From positions 1-64,000 of the forward strand of contig JALPQD010000513.1 in NCBI GenBank assembly GCA_023101885.1: 64,000 bases of DNA, read 5' to 3'. This document shows, piece by piece, positions 51,813 through 61,918 of the stretch. The stretch is from Typhlomys cinereus. Lineage: Eukaryota; Chordata; Mammalia; Rodentia; Platacanthomyidae. The notes below the pieces were generated by a model, which worked only from the letters and a program-made list of their open reading frames with translations, did not search any database and was not told where the DNA came from. The position numbers were made by a program, and so were the translations under genes. Positions within the stretch are counted from its first letter, which is position 1, and every line of letters starts with the position of its first letter.

Positions 51813-52878
51813 ATCAGAACTATTTTGAACATCATTGTCTCTATAAAAATATAAAGGATATTATCTCAAAATAATGCAGATTATAATGGTTTTATCATCA
51901 AAAACTGGTTGGAACATTGTCTGGAAGAAAAATAAGTGATCAATCTGACCAAAAAATAGCCAGCAACAACAATAACAACAAACCCCCCAGACATTGGGCC
52001 CTTTCTTGTGAGGCTAGTGGAGACACAGTCAAGGAAGGATGCAGATGCAGATGTAACTGGGCTGGGTGGGAAGGTAGCAGAGGACTCTAGCTGAGGGCTA
52101 TGAAAGGTCTCTCTAAGGAAGTGACATTTCAGTTGAATTCAAAGTTAGAGAAAGCCGTCGGGAAAAGACTGAAGAAAATTCTTCCAGGCAGGCACCCTGG
52201 AGACAGGAGGAGCTTGGTGGGTATGAAAAGGAGAAGCCATCCTGGTCGGAGAGGCAGGGGAAGCTCCAGATGTGGGGAAAGGAAGGAGCGTAGATAACGT
52301 CGTGCTCCGCTCTGATTCCTCCTTTGCCGCTCTGCCATCCTGGCTGGGTTGACCTTACTGCCCTTTTTGCCTTTGGGCTTGGCGGGGGATTATAAGTCCC
52401 AAGGCCTTAGGAGGATCCATATACCCTTGCTGGCTCTTTTGCATCCTGCCAGTGTCATAAGAAAAACACACAGAGGCTGAGACTGACCCACGGGTCCAGA
52501 GACGCAAGGGACGGTCTCCAGGACCAGCTCAGCTTAGTCGGCTGACTGAGCCGGCCTGAGGACGCCCGGCAGCGTGGCTCACCCACTGTATTCCAGTTAC
52601 AGTTAGATACCACGGAAGTGATTTGACTGAGCGTGGTCACGGATCTCTCTGTCTGCAGTGAGGAAAGGGCAGGGAGGAGGTAGAAGAACCTTCTGGGCCA
52701 TGTGCACCAATGCTGAGTCCAGTACAATGCCTGGCACAGAGCAGGTGGCCTGGGGCTGTGGCCCAGCTTGCCATAGACAGGACCTTGCCTTTCTTTGTGT
52801 TTCCCAGACAGAAATGGTCCGTAACGGATTTACACATTGAAATGACTTCTGTCAGGCCACACTGCTGGCTGAGTTTAA
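51813..52878. other. Unassigned sequence
   Basis: AT-rich to 51990, with (CAA)n-like 'caacaacaataacaacaa' at 51963-51981, then unique-looking sequence. No gene supported. Confidence 0.4.
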
Positions 52879-52890
52879 AAATCTTACTAG

Positions 52891-53123
52891 GAACTGGAGA
52901 GATGGCTCAGGGGTTAAGGCTCTGTCTTGCAAGCAGAAGGTCCTGAGTTCAGATCACAGGTCCCACTTTAAAAATGCCAGGTGGAAAAACCATGAACGCC
53001 CACATTTCCTTTCCTGGTGGGCAGAGTCTGGAAATTCCAGAGTCAAGCAAGAAGGAGATAGAAGCTATCCAAGATGATTCCCGAAGTCACCCTTGGTCCT
53101 CCACAGGGACACCCGTGTCCTCT

Positions 53124-53170
<47 letters not shown>

Positions 53171-53185
53171 TAAATAAAATATTTC
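52891..53185 (+). mobile_element. B2-like SINE, older subfamily, (CA)n tail, sense
   Basis: 'gaactggagagatggctcag', B-box 'gagttcagatcacaggtccc', (CA)n at 53123-53165 and 'actaaataaataaaat'. The TSD is 'aaatcttactag' (52879-52890) and 'aaatcttattag' (53186-53197), with one mismatch. It is the one sense copy of the older subfamily here. Confidence 0.9.
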
Positions 53186-53197
53186 AAATCTTATTAG

Positions 53198-53355
53198 GTA
53201 AGACACCTGCTTACGAACCTGGAGATCTGAATTCTGTCCCCAGAAGCTCACACAGTGGGAAGGAGAGAAGTGGCCTTCAGCGTCTACCCGCGCATCATGA
53301 CATGCGCGTGTTCACTCCTGCGCTCCTTCTCTCAAATAAATAAAAAATATATAAA
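53198..53355 (+). mobile_element. B3-like SINE, sense, headless
   Basis: 'gtaagacacctgcttacgaa', 'cctggagatctgaattctgt' and a CpG-containing segment, ending 'tctctcaaataaataaaaaa'. The SINE at 52891 inserted at its 5' side. Confidence 0.7.
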
Positions 53356-54010
53356 AAAGCCTCATTAGCAAATAGGCATTATGCCAAGGGGTCCCCTCCA
53401 TCCCCAAGGCATGTGGGAGGAGATACAGAAGGTCAGACTGTGTGCGGAGGGTTAGAGGGGACTCCTGTAGCAAGGGTCAAAAATCCAGAGAGGGAGAGAA
53501 GTTAAAATTGCTTAAAAAAACAAGCTCGGTGACCCACTGCACTCACTGCGGTGATTTGTCTGGACGCCGCGACACATTTACCTTCAAGGTCTCTAGGGAG
53601 GAAGAAAATGCCCCACGTGTATACAATGCAATTTAGATCAGGAAATCGATTTGTTTGGATTAATTTTGGCCAATCTGCTACTTGCGGTGTTTACCCAAGA
53701 GGCTCAGAATGTGTAACCCAAAATAATCATCGCTAATACTGCGGTTCTAGTCCAGAGCAGCAGAGCTGAAACAGGGCTAGACTCTGAATCTTTCGGTCCC
53801 TGGAGATAGTACAGAAAAACAAAAGTGTTCACGGGCATCAGTCCCCACAGAGCCTTGCAGAGCTGCTACCTCAGAAAATGAATTTGGAACAATTCAATAG
53901 GGCAGCTCCGTGCAGCAGAATTGGCCAAACATCTAATAGGCACGCCTCTCTGGGCTGGGCATTGGTAGCAAAGATGCCCATGTAAAGTATCTCAATAGTC
54001 TTCCCCCCCC
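53356..54010. other. Candidate conserved non-coding element
   Basis: Repeat-free, CpG-retaining, with 'gatttgtttggattaatttt', 'atttagatcaggaaatcgat' and 'ggaacaattcaatagg'. No coding support. An unusual concentration of low-substitution-looking sequence between SINE-dense flanks. Confidence 0.35.
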
Positions 54011-54011
54011 A

Positions 54012-54087
54012 TTCATTAAAAAAGTTTTATTTATTTGGGGGGCTAGGGGAAGAGAGAGAAAGAGGGGAGAGAGATAGAGAGAGAGAC

Positions 54088-54136
<49 letters not shown>

Positions 54137-54285
54137 ATGTACATATATGCACACCATGGTGGACTGGCAGAGGTCAGAGGACAACTTTTAGAAGTCAGTT
54201 CCTTCCTTCCACCATGTAAGTTAGTGAACTTAGGTTGCCAAGTCTATGAGCAGGTACCTCACCTGCTGATTCATCTTGGCAGCGT
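54012..54285 (-). mobile_element. B3-like SINE with long (GA)n tail, antisense
   Basis: 'aagttttatttatttggggg', GA/GACA repeats at 54050-54135, 'cagaggtcagaggacaactt', 'ccttccttccaccatgtaag' and 'tcacctgctgattcatcttg'. Confidence 0.8.
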
Positions 54286-54389
54286 TCTACTCATACCTCC
54301 TAGGGAGAAATTTCCAGGCTGGAAGATTCTAACACATGGACTTTTGGCCTTTGAGAATATTATGATCTGAGCAATTGCAATGGTCTGTA

Positions 54390-54499
54390 TCTATATCTGC
54401 ATCTGCATTTCTATCTGCATCTATATCTTATCTATATCTATATAGGTATGTCATTATATAATTGCACATACTTATATACAAATAAACATATATGTATAT
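54390..54499 (+). repeat. Imperfect (ATCT/GCATCT)n and TA-rich patch
   Basis: 'tatctatatctgcatctgca' and following imperfect tetra/hexamers, then an AT-rich run. Acts as tail of the B1 that follows. Confidence 0.8.
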
Positions 54500-54695
54500 T
54501 TGAGACAGGGCCTCATGTAGCCCAGCTTGACCTTGAAGTTTCTATGTAGCCAAGGATGACCTTGAACTTCTGATCTGTCTGCTTCTGCCTTCTGTATGCT
54601 GCATTTTAGGTGTGCAGCAAGCCGTGTTCATGTGGTGCTGGGGATCGAACCCAGGGCTTCATCCATGCCAGGCAAGCACTCTACCAGCTGAGCTA
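54500..54695 (-). mobile_element. B4-like SINE (B1 plus ID parts), antisense
   Basis: B1 part: 'gagacagggcctcatgtagc', 'gaccttgaacttctgatctg' and 'cattttaggtgtgcagcaag'. ID part (54628-54695): 'gctggggatcgaacccaggg', 'caggcaagcactctaccagc', 'tgagctac'. The ID part is well preserved. The retroviral LTR begins immediately after it. Confidence 0.85.
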
Positions 54696-54696
54696 C

Positions 54697-55133
54697 TGCC
54701 GCAGACCAGAGTCGCAGCCTCGGACTAGGGCTCCCCAGGACCAGGTGGAGAACCGAACACAAGTGACTCCCTCTTGTCCGAGTGAATCCTGAACCCGTTT
54801 ATTGAAACTTTCGTGACAACTTTTATAGAGAAATTTTGGGGTAAAGAATGTTGCATCTACAACAGACATACAATTTTCTAGTCAGCAAAAATCACCTTCA
54901 GGGTGGACATTTTTTCAAGAACCTAACCCATTGCTTCAGGGCAAAGGCACTTAACAGAAACATTCTCTCAGTATTTCCAAACTTATCTAATCTATAATGC
55001 TTCACCAGATAGTTATGGGGCTGAGCCCACATTTTAACAGAGACTGCTTTCTTTTAAAATACAGAGGCAGAATGTTCTCCTATTGATTTTAGCAAGGAAC
55101 ATATTTTACAATTAACTATAGGAGTCCTCAACA
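54697..55133 (-). mobile_element. Retroviral LTR, antisense, 437 bp
   Basis: On the minus strand it reads TGTTGAGGACTCC..to..CTGCGGCA, so it has TG..CA ends. TATA-type 'ctataaaag' sits at 54821-54828 and AATAAA at 54798-54803, with about 17 bp between them, followed by a U5-like GC-richer stretch. The retroviral internal remnant lies upstream on the minus strand. No matching LTR is found on the other side, so this is a 3' LTR of a truncated copy. The family is not recognised. Confidence 0.75.
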
Positions 55134-56530
55134 CCCCATAAGTCCCAGCATGAGCTTTGGCTGTTGTCCTCTCCAGGTTGACACTCTCAGTCAGGCAGGT
55201 CGACATAGGCACCAGGCATGGCAGCAGGTTCTAACTTGGGAAGATGTATGCGGCTCATGTAGTCTCTGCTATCCAAGCTTGAACCACATCTCTAAGGGGG
55301 GTCTTAACTTGGATACTCAAGGCCCATAACCTATAGCTGGTTCTGTCGATGGAGCACTGAGGTATGCACTGAAGAAAACACTTAAGCAATATAATTATTA
55401 AAAGAATAACTTCTATAATAGCATCCTTCTATTCCTTTAATAGTAAGGTTGCTTATGTCTTCCTTTGAGGAATTCCAGAAGCGTATTGCCATCAGTTAGA
55501 TGACCCATCTGTGAACCATGCATACTCCAAACTTGGGGTCCAGTCAGGCCCCATATGCCAAGGGTGTCTCTTTCGGGGCGGAGGCAATCATTGGTGGGAG
55601 TGCACTCAGACGGTCCATCTCTGTAATTTCTCATAAGAGTGCTGTTTAGGATAGGAAAGACATGGCCCCCTTTGCTTCTGACATGGATTCTCTCATTTTG
55701 GATTGCAAATACCATCTCCAGGGGCAGTCTTGGCATCTAGACTTTCTGGCATGATGGTCTCTTCCTTGGCCTTCAGCCAGGGTAAGAGGGTATCACAGTT
55801 TCTTTTAAGGTTCTAGTGGACTGATAGTCTTATACTTCTGGAATTTCTGAGTTAGTACATAGGTGGGAATTTTACCCACCTATGTTTTAAAACTCTAGAA
55901 GTTATTCTCTAATTTCCTTAAAATCAGTGCACACATTCTGGCTAACAAGTCTACTTATTGTAAATGACTAGACATGAAATTTCTATTTAGTATTTGACTA
56001 AAACTTAAAAAGCAGGCTTCTTCTCTAGAACAGAGAGCAGGTAGCTAGTTCCAAAAAAATTCTAAGTGCAGGTAAAGGGCATTCCTAATTCCCAGAAGAA
56101 TTCTTCCTGCCAGAGGCAGAACTTGAATTATCCCAAAAAAAACAAAACCTAGGTAAGGGCACTCCTAATTCCCAGAATTCTTCCTGCCTGAGGCAAAACC
56201 CGAATTATCTAGGAGAAAGTGTTTAGCCCCTGTTCATGGGCGGTATTGGGACATTCCAAGAAATTCCTAGCACCTGCCCATGGAGTTACTGTGACCTTCC
56301 TCCGGAAACAGGCTTTAGGCCTGAGCTGGGAAGAAACACCAAGGCCTGACAATTCCCATATTTTTCCTTATTTCTCTTAAGTAAAGCCATGTCCTTATCC
56401 CAAAACATGTTACTTTGAATCCATCTTTGCCAAACTGAGACATATTCTACCAGATTAGTTGGATAGGGACGCGGCAAGCTACATCCCCAGCCTTCGATGA
56501 TATACTTATTTACCCTCATATGTCCGATAT
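55134..56530 (-). pseudogene. Degenerate retroviral internal region (ERV remnant)
   Basis: The region directly precedes the LTR on the minus strand. At 55498-55518 the minus strand, in a frame different from the longest open one, encodes the residues WFTDGSS, the first-aspartate motif typical of retroviral RNase H. The surrounding frames are broken by stops and shifts; open pieces survive at 55437-55736 and 56286-56519. Much of a normal provirus is missing. RNase H sits only 0.4 kb from the LTR, so integrase and env are absent or scrambled, and there is no 5' LTR. It is non-functional. Assignment to a gammaretrovirus-like group is a guess from the motif alone. Confidence 0.6.
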
Positions 56531-56944
56531 ATTATCACATAAATATGTAATCGATCTAAAACTCATGAGTGAGACACTTTACAGTGTTCTAGTCATCAGG
56601 AGTCTTTGAAAAACAGCTTAGAGTGTATACTTAAAGCGCATTTTCCGTCCAGCTGGAACATTTCGGGGGCTAGGTGGTCACATGTGGCTGGAGGTTGTTG
56701 TCTTGGCGGCGGCAGCATCGAAGCATCACCCTCATCCCCAGAAGCAGCGTTCCGCATCTGCCTCTCCACTCGTTCTCTGTGTGCCCAGATCCAGCCACTG
56801 CTCTGATTTTGTCACCATAGATTAATGTTGTTCGTCCTAGAACTTCATGGAGAGGAGCCCAGCAGCTCGAACTCTCCCGCAAGTGTCTTTATTCCTGTAA
56901 TATTTTGATGCCAGTGTCTGGGCGTTAGCACTCTGTCCTTTCTG
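56531..56944. other. Unassigned sequence, possible MER5-like remnant
   Basis: 56640-56710 ('gctaggtggtcacatgtggc', 'tggaggttgttgtcttggcg') is reminiscent of the 'cacatgtggct' part of a hAT-Charlie repeat. The remainder is unique-looking. No gene. Confidence 0.35.
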
Positions 56945-57160
56945 AGCCTGCGTGTGTGTGTGCACGCGTATGTGCTCCTGTGTGTGTGTGAACATGTGGA
57001 CGCCAGAGGTTGAAATCAGGTGTCTTCCCCAGTTGCTTATTTCATGAGACAAGGTCTCTCACTGAATGTGGAACTCACAGGGTCGGCTCCAGTGGTTGGC
57101 TTGTGAGGCAGCCTGTCTCTGCCCCTCCTCACCCCCTCAGCACCGGGGTTATGGGAAAGA
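56945..57160 (-). mobile_element. B4-like SINE, tail and B1-like part, antisense
   Basis: TG/CG tail, 'gtggacgccagaggttgaaa', 'atgagacaaggtctctcact' and 'cagcaccggggttatgggaa'. The tRNA head is absent. Confidence 0.65.
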
Positions 57161-57814
57161 GGGATGTTCAGGTTGAATGGAATGGGATAGAGTACTGCTG
57201 TGTGAAGATGGCAGGGAGGAAATGGCTGGAACAAAAGCCTGCAATGGAGTGTGTGTGCGCGCGTATGAGTGCAGACAGGTTTACAGAATGGTAGTCTATC
57301 ATAATGAAGGGACTCCAGGGCAGAGGTAGAGGATCTTGAATGCCATCATAAAGGAGCCTTCTAGAAGCATGATCGGCTGCCCTTTGGGTTCAGGGAATAA
57401 CTATAGATCAGAACGATCTTCCTGGAAAGAGATCCTGGATCTCTTCGTCTGCAGAACCCCTGTGGCTGACCTCTGCCTTGGCCAGGCTGTCTTCTCTGCT
57501 CCGGCCATCCTCACTCCTCCTGCTTCAAGCCTCTCCCAGGAGGAAGGTTCCCTGGCCCCTCCTGGCGTTCTGCTTAAGACCGTTTCCTCCTGGCCAGTAA
57601 TCATCATGCCTCTCACTCAGCGCTGTACTTTCCAGTGCTGGATACCAGCCGGGACTGTCTCCCTCGGAGAGGGTGGAAGTCCCGGGGAACACTCGTTCAC
57701 TCATGGACGCCTCTGCCGAAGCTCCCAAGTCGGGGATAGACGGTGCTTTAAGCTAGAGCGGCTGCCTCCAGCAGCCTAGGTTTACACGGTGATGGTTAGT
57801 GTTTTTATTCTTTT
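57161..57814. other. Unassigned, repeat-poor sequence
   Basis: A 147-codon plus-strand frame at 57336-57779 has no domain. No exon supported. Confidence 0.4.
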
Positions 57815-58013
57815 TAAAAAATATTTTATTCATTTATTTCTTTACTTGAGGGGAGAAGGAGGTAGAATACGCATGCCATGGTGCAGGGGTGGAGGTCCCA
57901 GGACAACTTTCAGAAGCCACTTCTCTCCTCTTACTGTGTGGGCTTCCAGGGGTTGGACGCAGGTCACCAGGTGTGTGCGCGCGGGTGCCTTACCCGCCGA
58001 GCCGTCTCCCTGG
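57815..58013 (-). mobile_element. B3-like SINE, antisense
   Basis: 'atattttattcatttatttc', 'ggtcccaggacaactttcag', 'ctcttactgtgtgggcttcc' and 'ccgccgagccgtctccctgg'. Several CpGs are retained. Confidence 0.8.
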
Positions 58014-58015
58014 TC

Positions 58016-58610
58016 CCCGTGACGGTTAGTGTCAATCATCAACTTGAGTCTAACACCTCTGAGGGGCTGTCTAGATTAAGGTTAGCCGCTAAGAATGTCT
58101 GCGAGGGACAGTCTTGATTAGGTTAACTAATGTGAGAGAATCCATCTTTTTTTTAACAACTGTGTGCATGTGGTAGGCGCCAGTCTTGGGGGGGGTGTGT
58201 GTGTCTGTTGTATCGGAGGAGAAGGATGATTCGCAACCACCATGGACGCTCCACTCCTTCTGCCAGGGTCCAGGCGCCTACCGGACAGAAGCGCAGCCTC
58301 CCCGCTTCCGCTGCGTCTCGTGGGATCTGGGATCGACTTAGGCTTCTGGGCGGATGCTTACCCTGAGCCACTCTCACAGAGATCCATCTAACTGTGGGTA
58401 GGACTTCTGGCGGGGGGCTTATAAGAGAAGGGAGTGGGTGGCCCACTGAGATCGCAATTGGTTCTCTCTCTGACTTTGGGTGTGCACACTGCTTCAATCC
58501 TGCCATCTGGCCCTGCAAGACTGGACCTTGAATGCAGGCCAATTCCATCCTTCTCCTAAGTCCCTTGGTCCCATGCATGTTCACTCATTATGACCTCTCT
58601 GTCTCAACAA
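58016..58610 (+). mobile_element. ORR1-like MaLR LTR split by a SINE, sense
   Basis: 58016-58158: 'acggttagtgtcaatcatca', 'gggacagtcttgattaggtt', 'aactaatgtgagagaatcca'. It resumes at 58379 with 'agatccatctaactgtgggt', 'ggggcttataagagaaggga' (TATA-like) and 'cctgccatctggccctgcaa'. A SINE sits between, flanked by 'gaatccatct' and 'agatccatct'. Confidence 0.6.
58149..58378 (-). mobile_element. Young B2-like SINE, subfamily A, riddled with small deletions
   Basis: The body is recognisable ('accaccatggacgctccact', 'cagaagcgcagcctccccgc', 'cgtgggatctgggatcg', 'cttaccctgagccactctca') but lacks a base or two at many places where the intact copies have doubled bases or short runs. CpGs, normally first to decay, are mostly kept. 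TSD 'agaatccatct' (58138-58148 region) and 'agatccatct' (58380-58389). Confidence 0.85.
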
Positions 58611-58889
58611 GGCAACTTGATAAGGAGAGTCTTTAGGCCACAATGGAAATGCTTCTTCAATGGGTTCCATTAATGCTGAACCCAGGGCTGAACTGAAGTC
58701 TGCAGACAATCAATTTTATCTCTCTCTTGATGTGGGGCCTGGGCAGCCTCGCCCATTCTAGAAGTTAAGAAACAGAGCTCTGCTTTATGCTATGGAAGGG
58801 AGCAGATCAGAATCCACTGCTGGCCCCTCAACACCAGGCTGCCTGCGGAGACTTCCCTGCCCCGTCCTGACTTCTGAGTTTCCCCAGCC
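58611..58889. other. Unassigned sequence
   Basis: May include decayed LTR end at 58611-58640. No gene seen. Confidence 0.35.
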
Positions 58890-59060
58890 TTGTCTCCCCA
58901 GAGCTGGCTGATTTCTTTAAGCTCAAGAGGAGGAAAAGGAAAAAGAGAGATGGCTGGTGAAATAAATTTATGGCCAGTGTTAGAAACATTGGATTGAAGA
59001 ATTGATTCCTACAGCTAAGTGATTTCCTCATTCATGCAAAATATAAATAACCCTGTGTGG
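58890..59060. other. Candidate conserved non-coding element
   Basis: 'gctgatttctttaagctcaa', 'gtgaaataaatttatggcca', 'attgatttcctca'-like A/T blocks and 'tcatgcaaaatataaataac' in repeat-free DNA. Confidence 0.35.
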
Positions 59061-59374
59061 TTTATGCTGAGTGATGTGAGTGGACTGCTGGCTGGCGGGC
59101 AGGACACCAGGCCCCCTGAGGCTCAGCATCCTCTCCTTGACCCTATCAATGAGCTGTTGTAAATGGCTCTAGGGGTCCCCCCCAGTGGGGTGTTGGCCGT
59201 ACCCTTGCACACTGTCAGTGGGGGACTGGGGACGCTTTGCAGTGTCCCTGCGGAGCTCTGCTGGACCCCGGCAGGTGTGGGCTGGACCCGCTGATGTTCA
59301 GAATCCCGACTAGAGCATTTTCACCACGCCTGGGACTCTGCTGTCTACTGAAGGTGAGCGTTGGCATCTCAAAT
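59061..59374. other. Unassigned sequence
   Basis: No gene or repeat recognised. Confidence 0.4.
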
Positions 59375-59525
59375 GTTCCATTATGCAGCAAGAAGCGCTA
59401 TTTCCCTGAAAGTTTCCCCTAATTTCTGGGAAGAGGCAGCCAGCATAGCGTGTCCTAAATTAATCGCAAGGGGACACTTTCATTGTCCTGCTCTTGCTGT
59501 GGTTTTCATTTTAGTACGCCATCTC
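59375..59525. other. Candidate conserved non-coding element
   Basis: 'ttccattatgcagcaagaag', 'cgtgtcctaaattaatcgca' and 'ggttttcattttagtacgcc' in repeat-free DNA with retained CpGs. Confidence 0.35.
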
Positions 59526-61063
59526 TGGGGCAGTCTTCCTCTGGGTCTCAGCGCAGCCCTAGGTAAGGGGGGGAGAGAGTATGTTGGCCAGCGCACACAG
59601 CTCCCTCAGCTGGCATGGGCTGGCCCTTCTGGGCCAGGCAGCTAAGGAAAGGATTCCATAAAATGCACCTTTCTAGAAGAAAGGCAGTTCGGCCTCACTG
59701 GAAGTCTTTTTTTTTTCCATCTCTGAAGGACCCAGATGTTCAGATGGACAGATGCTAAGGCTTGGGAACTTAGGACCCCAGGAAAGGGCTGAGTCTACTT
59801 CAGGGTGGGCAGACAAACTTGCTTGTGGAAGCATCCATGTGGGCTCCACTGTGGGAAAAGACATAGGGCTTCCAGGAAAATGTGGGAGGAGGCTGGGTGG
59901 GGGAGCCCACCCCCTCACCTGCTTACACCCTACAACCTCCATCCTTGGTCCCTGAGAGACCGAGCAGAGAAGGCAGAAGCTCCTTCCGTTCTGCCAGTGG
60001 CTTTGACCTCTTGCCTCCACAGAATGTCAGGTATGGAGGTCGCCCGATGGACGCTCAGTCCCTTTTCTTACTGCTGGTAGGTGTTTGTGAGGCCGCTGGG
60101 CCTAGACGCGTGGTTCTAATCTTGAGCTCACCGTTACTAAAAGCAGAGGCTGATGGGTAGGGATGGGTGTGAGGGGCTGGGTTTATGAAACCACTGGCCT
60201 ATCTCTAACTTGGTTGCCTGCTTTGGGGGGCTGCGGACGGACACCAAGCCTTCGCCCGTGCTTTCCTGCTGAGCTGTCTCACTTGTTATTCTTGTCATTT
60301 TTTTTTTTTTTTTAGCATCATAACCACTCTCTCATAAGAATTCTACCAGCTTTGGAGATTTGATGGGAACCGCGCAGCTTCAGTGGAGAATACATGGACA
60401 CATTTCCTTGCTTTGAGGACTGAGGGGTAGGAGCCACACTCATCCTGCACTTTGACCCAGGAGTAAAGAAGCAGGAACAGGAAGGATCTGTCTCTGGGAA
60501 GGTGGCAGCCAAAGTAGCAGCTGCATGTGAACATTAGTGTGGTGGGTGGAGGGGCGGGGGTCCCTCAAGAAACAGGAAGAAGGTGATTGGGGGCTTGAGG
60601 TGGAGGGGTTCGGTGGAGGCTGGGGATTCTCCGCTTTCAGGGTAGCACAGTACCATTTCACGTTGACTGTAGCAATGTCCCTTGACCTGGATCCCTGGGG
60701 CTGCGAGTGTGTGTTTACTCCAGGGAGCACCCCCGCGCCCCCAAGGGAAGGTGGCCTCGTCTTTGGCCTTAAGCAAAGCCCAGAAGAAAAGAGTTGGATT
60801 CTGGGTCCAGTTTTCTCCAGGGTGAGAAAAAAAATAATTGGAATCAGACAATTCTGTTGTAGAACACCTCTCCTGCCACCTTCTGGTTTCCCGAGGCCCC
60901 CAAAGACAGGCCCCAGAATGAAGGCAGACAGCCTGGGCATCTCCAGCCCAGTTCCCCACTGGACTTTGTTCCTGTGGCCAAGTTTTAGGAGTCCTACCTC
61001 CTAATCCTTGAGGCATTTCTAGAGCATGTCTCCACTACCAGAGAGAGAAGGGCCATCCCCTAG

Positions 61064-61065
<2 letters not shown>
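59526..61065. other. Repeat-poor island, about 1.5 kb
   Basis: T-runs at 59707-59716 and 60297-60315. Overlapping frames of 155-166 codons on both strands at 60440-61016 imply composition rather than coding. No gene supported. Confidence 0.4.

Positions 61066-61112
<47 letters not shown>
61066..61112 (+). repeat. (TG)n microsatellite
   Basis: Perfect GT run of about 23 units. Possibly the tail of a decayed B4-like SINE at 61113-61440 ('cagtcatcctaccttagcct', 'ctgaattacagtcatgaacc'). Confidence 0.95.
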
Positions 61113-61113
<1 letters not shown>

Positions 61114-61440
61114 TGCATGCACACAAGTGTATAGGAGAACATGTGGTGTCTAGAATTTGGCCCAGTGTGAGTGTCTGGCCACTATGTAAGGCAGACTGCC
61201 ACGTCCTCCTGTCTCACATGTGCCTAGAGCTTGCTTTCTCCCTCAAGTTGTGCAGACCTTTCCCTTGGGTCCTCAGAAAGCCACTAACACTTGTCGGATT
61301 CTCCACACATGTCTCCTGCTTTCTGGAACCCTTTCTCTGGCTAACTGCAGGTCTCACTTCATTCTCTCTCTCCCAACCCCTCTTTCAGGTCTCACTAGCT
61401 CAAAATGGCCACAACCTCGCAGTCATCCTACCTTAGCCTC

Positions 61441-61689
61441 CCAGATGCCTGAATTACAGTCATGAACCTGTGGCTGAGAAGAAAATGCCCAACTTCCTTT
61501 CTCCACCCTTACGGTCTGCTACGGCATGCAACCCGGTTTATTTTCTTAACCCAGCTCTCTGGTTATGACTTCATCAACATTGAACAGAACAGGCCTGTCA
61601 CCGTCTTTTGTATCGATGTAATACATGAGCGACATAGTCTCTGGTGGCTGATTCATGGCATTAGACAGTTGTCATTGCCTTATCATGTC
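61441..61689. other. Unassigned sequence
   Basis: No gene or repeat recognised. Confidence 0.35.
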
Positions 61690-61918
61690 ACTTTAAAAAA
61701 TATTCGAGAGGGAGAGAGAAACACAGAGAGAGAGACAGAGAGAGAAAGAGAGAGAGAATGAAAGAAAGGCTCAGAAGGCATATAGGCATATGCATGTGGC
61801 GGTCAAAGGATGACTATCAGAAGCTGGTTCTCTCCTTCTACCATGTGGGCTGTCAGGGTTTAACTCAGGTCACCATGGTTACACGCAGGCCTGTATCCAC
61901 TGAGCCATCCTGCTGGCT
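61690..61918 (-). mobile_element. B3-like SINE with (GA)n tail, antisense
   Basis: GA/CAGA repeats at 61706-61757, 'gcggtcaaaggatgactatc', 'tctctccttctaccatgtgg' and 'actgagccatcctgctggct'. Confidence 0.85.

Noticed and set aside
54628..54695. Possible functional tRNA gene
   Set aside because: It has A- and B-box sequence but is part of an ID/B1 SINE; no full cloverleaf or terminator seen.
55437..56519. Intact retroviral gene
   Set aside because: Open pieces are short and in different frames with stops between; the RNase H motif is out of frame with the longest piece.
60440..61016. Frames of 155-166 codons on both strands
   Set aside because: Mutual overlap on opposite strands with no domain; chance in GC-rich DNA.
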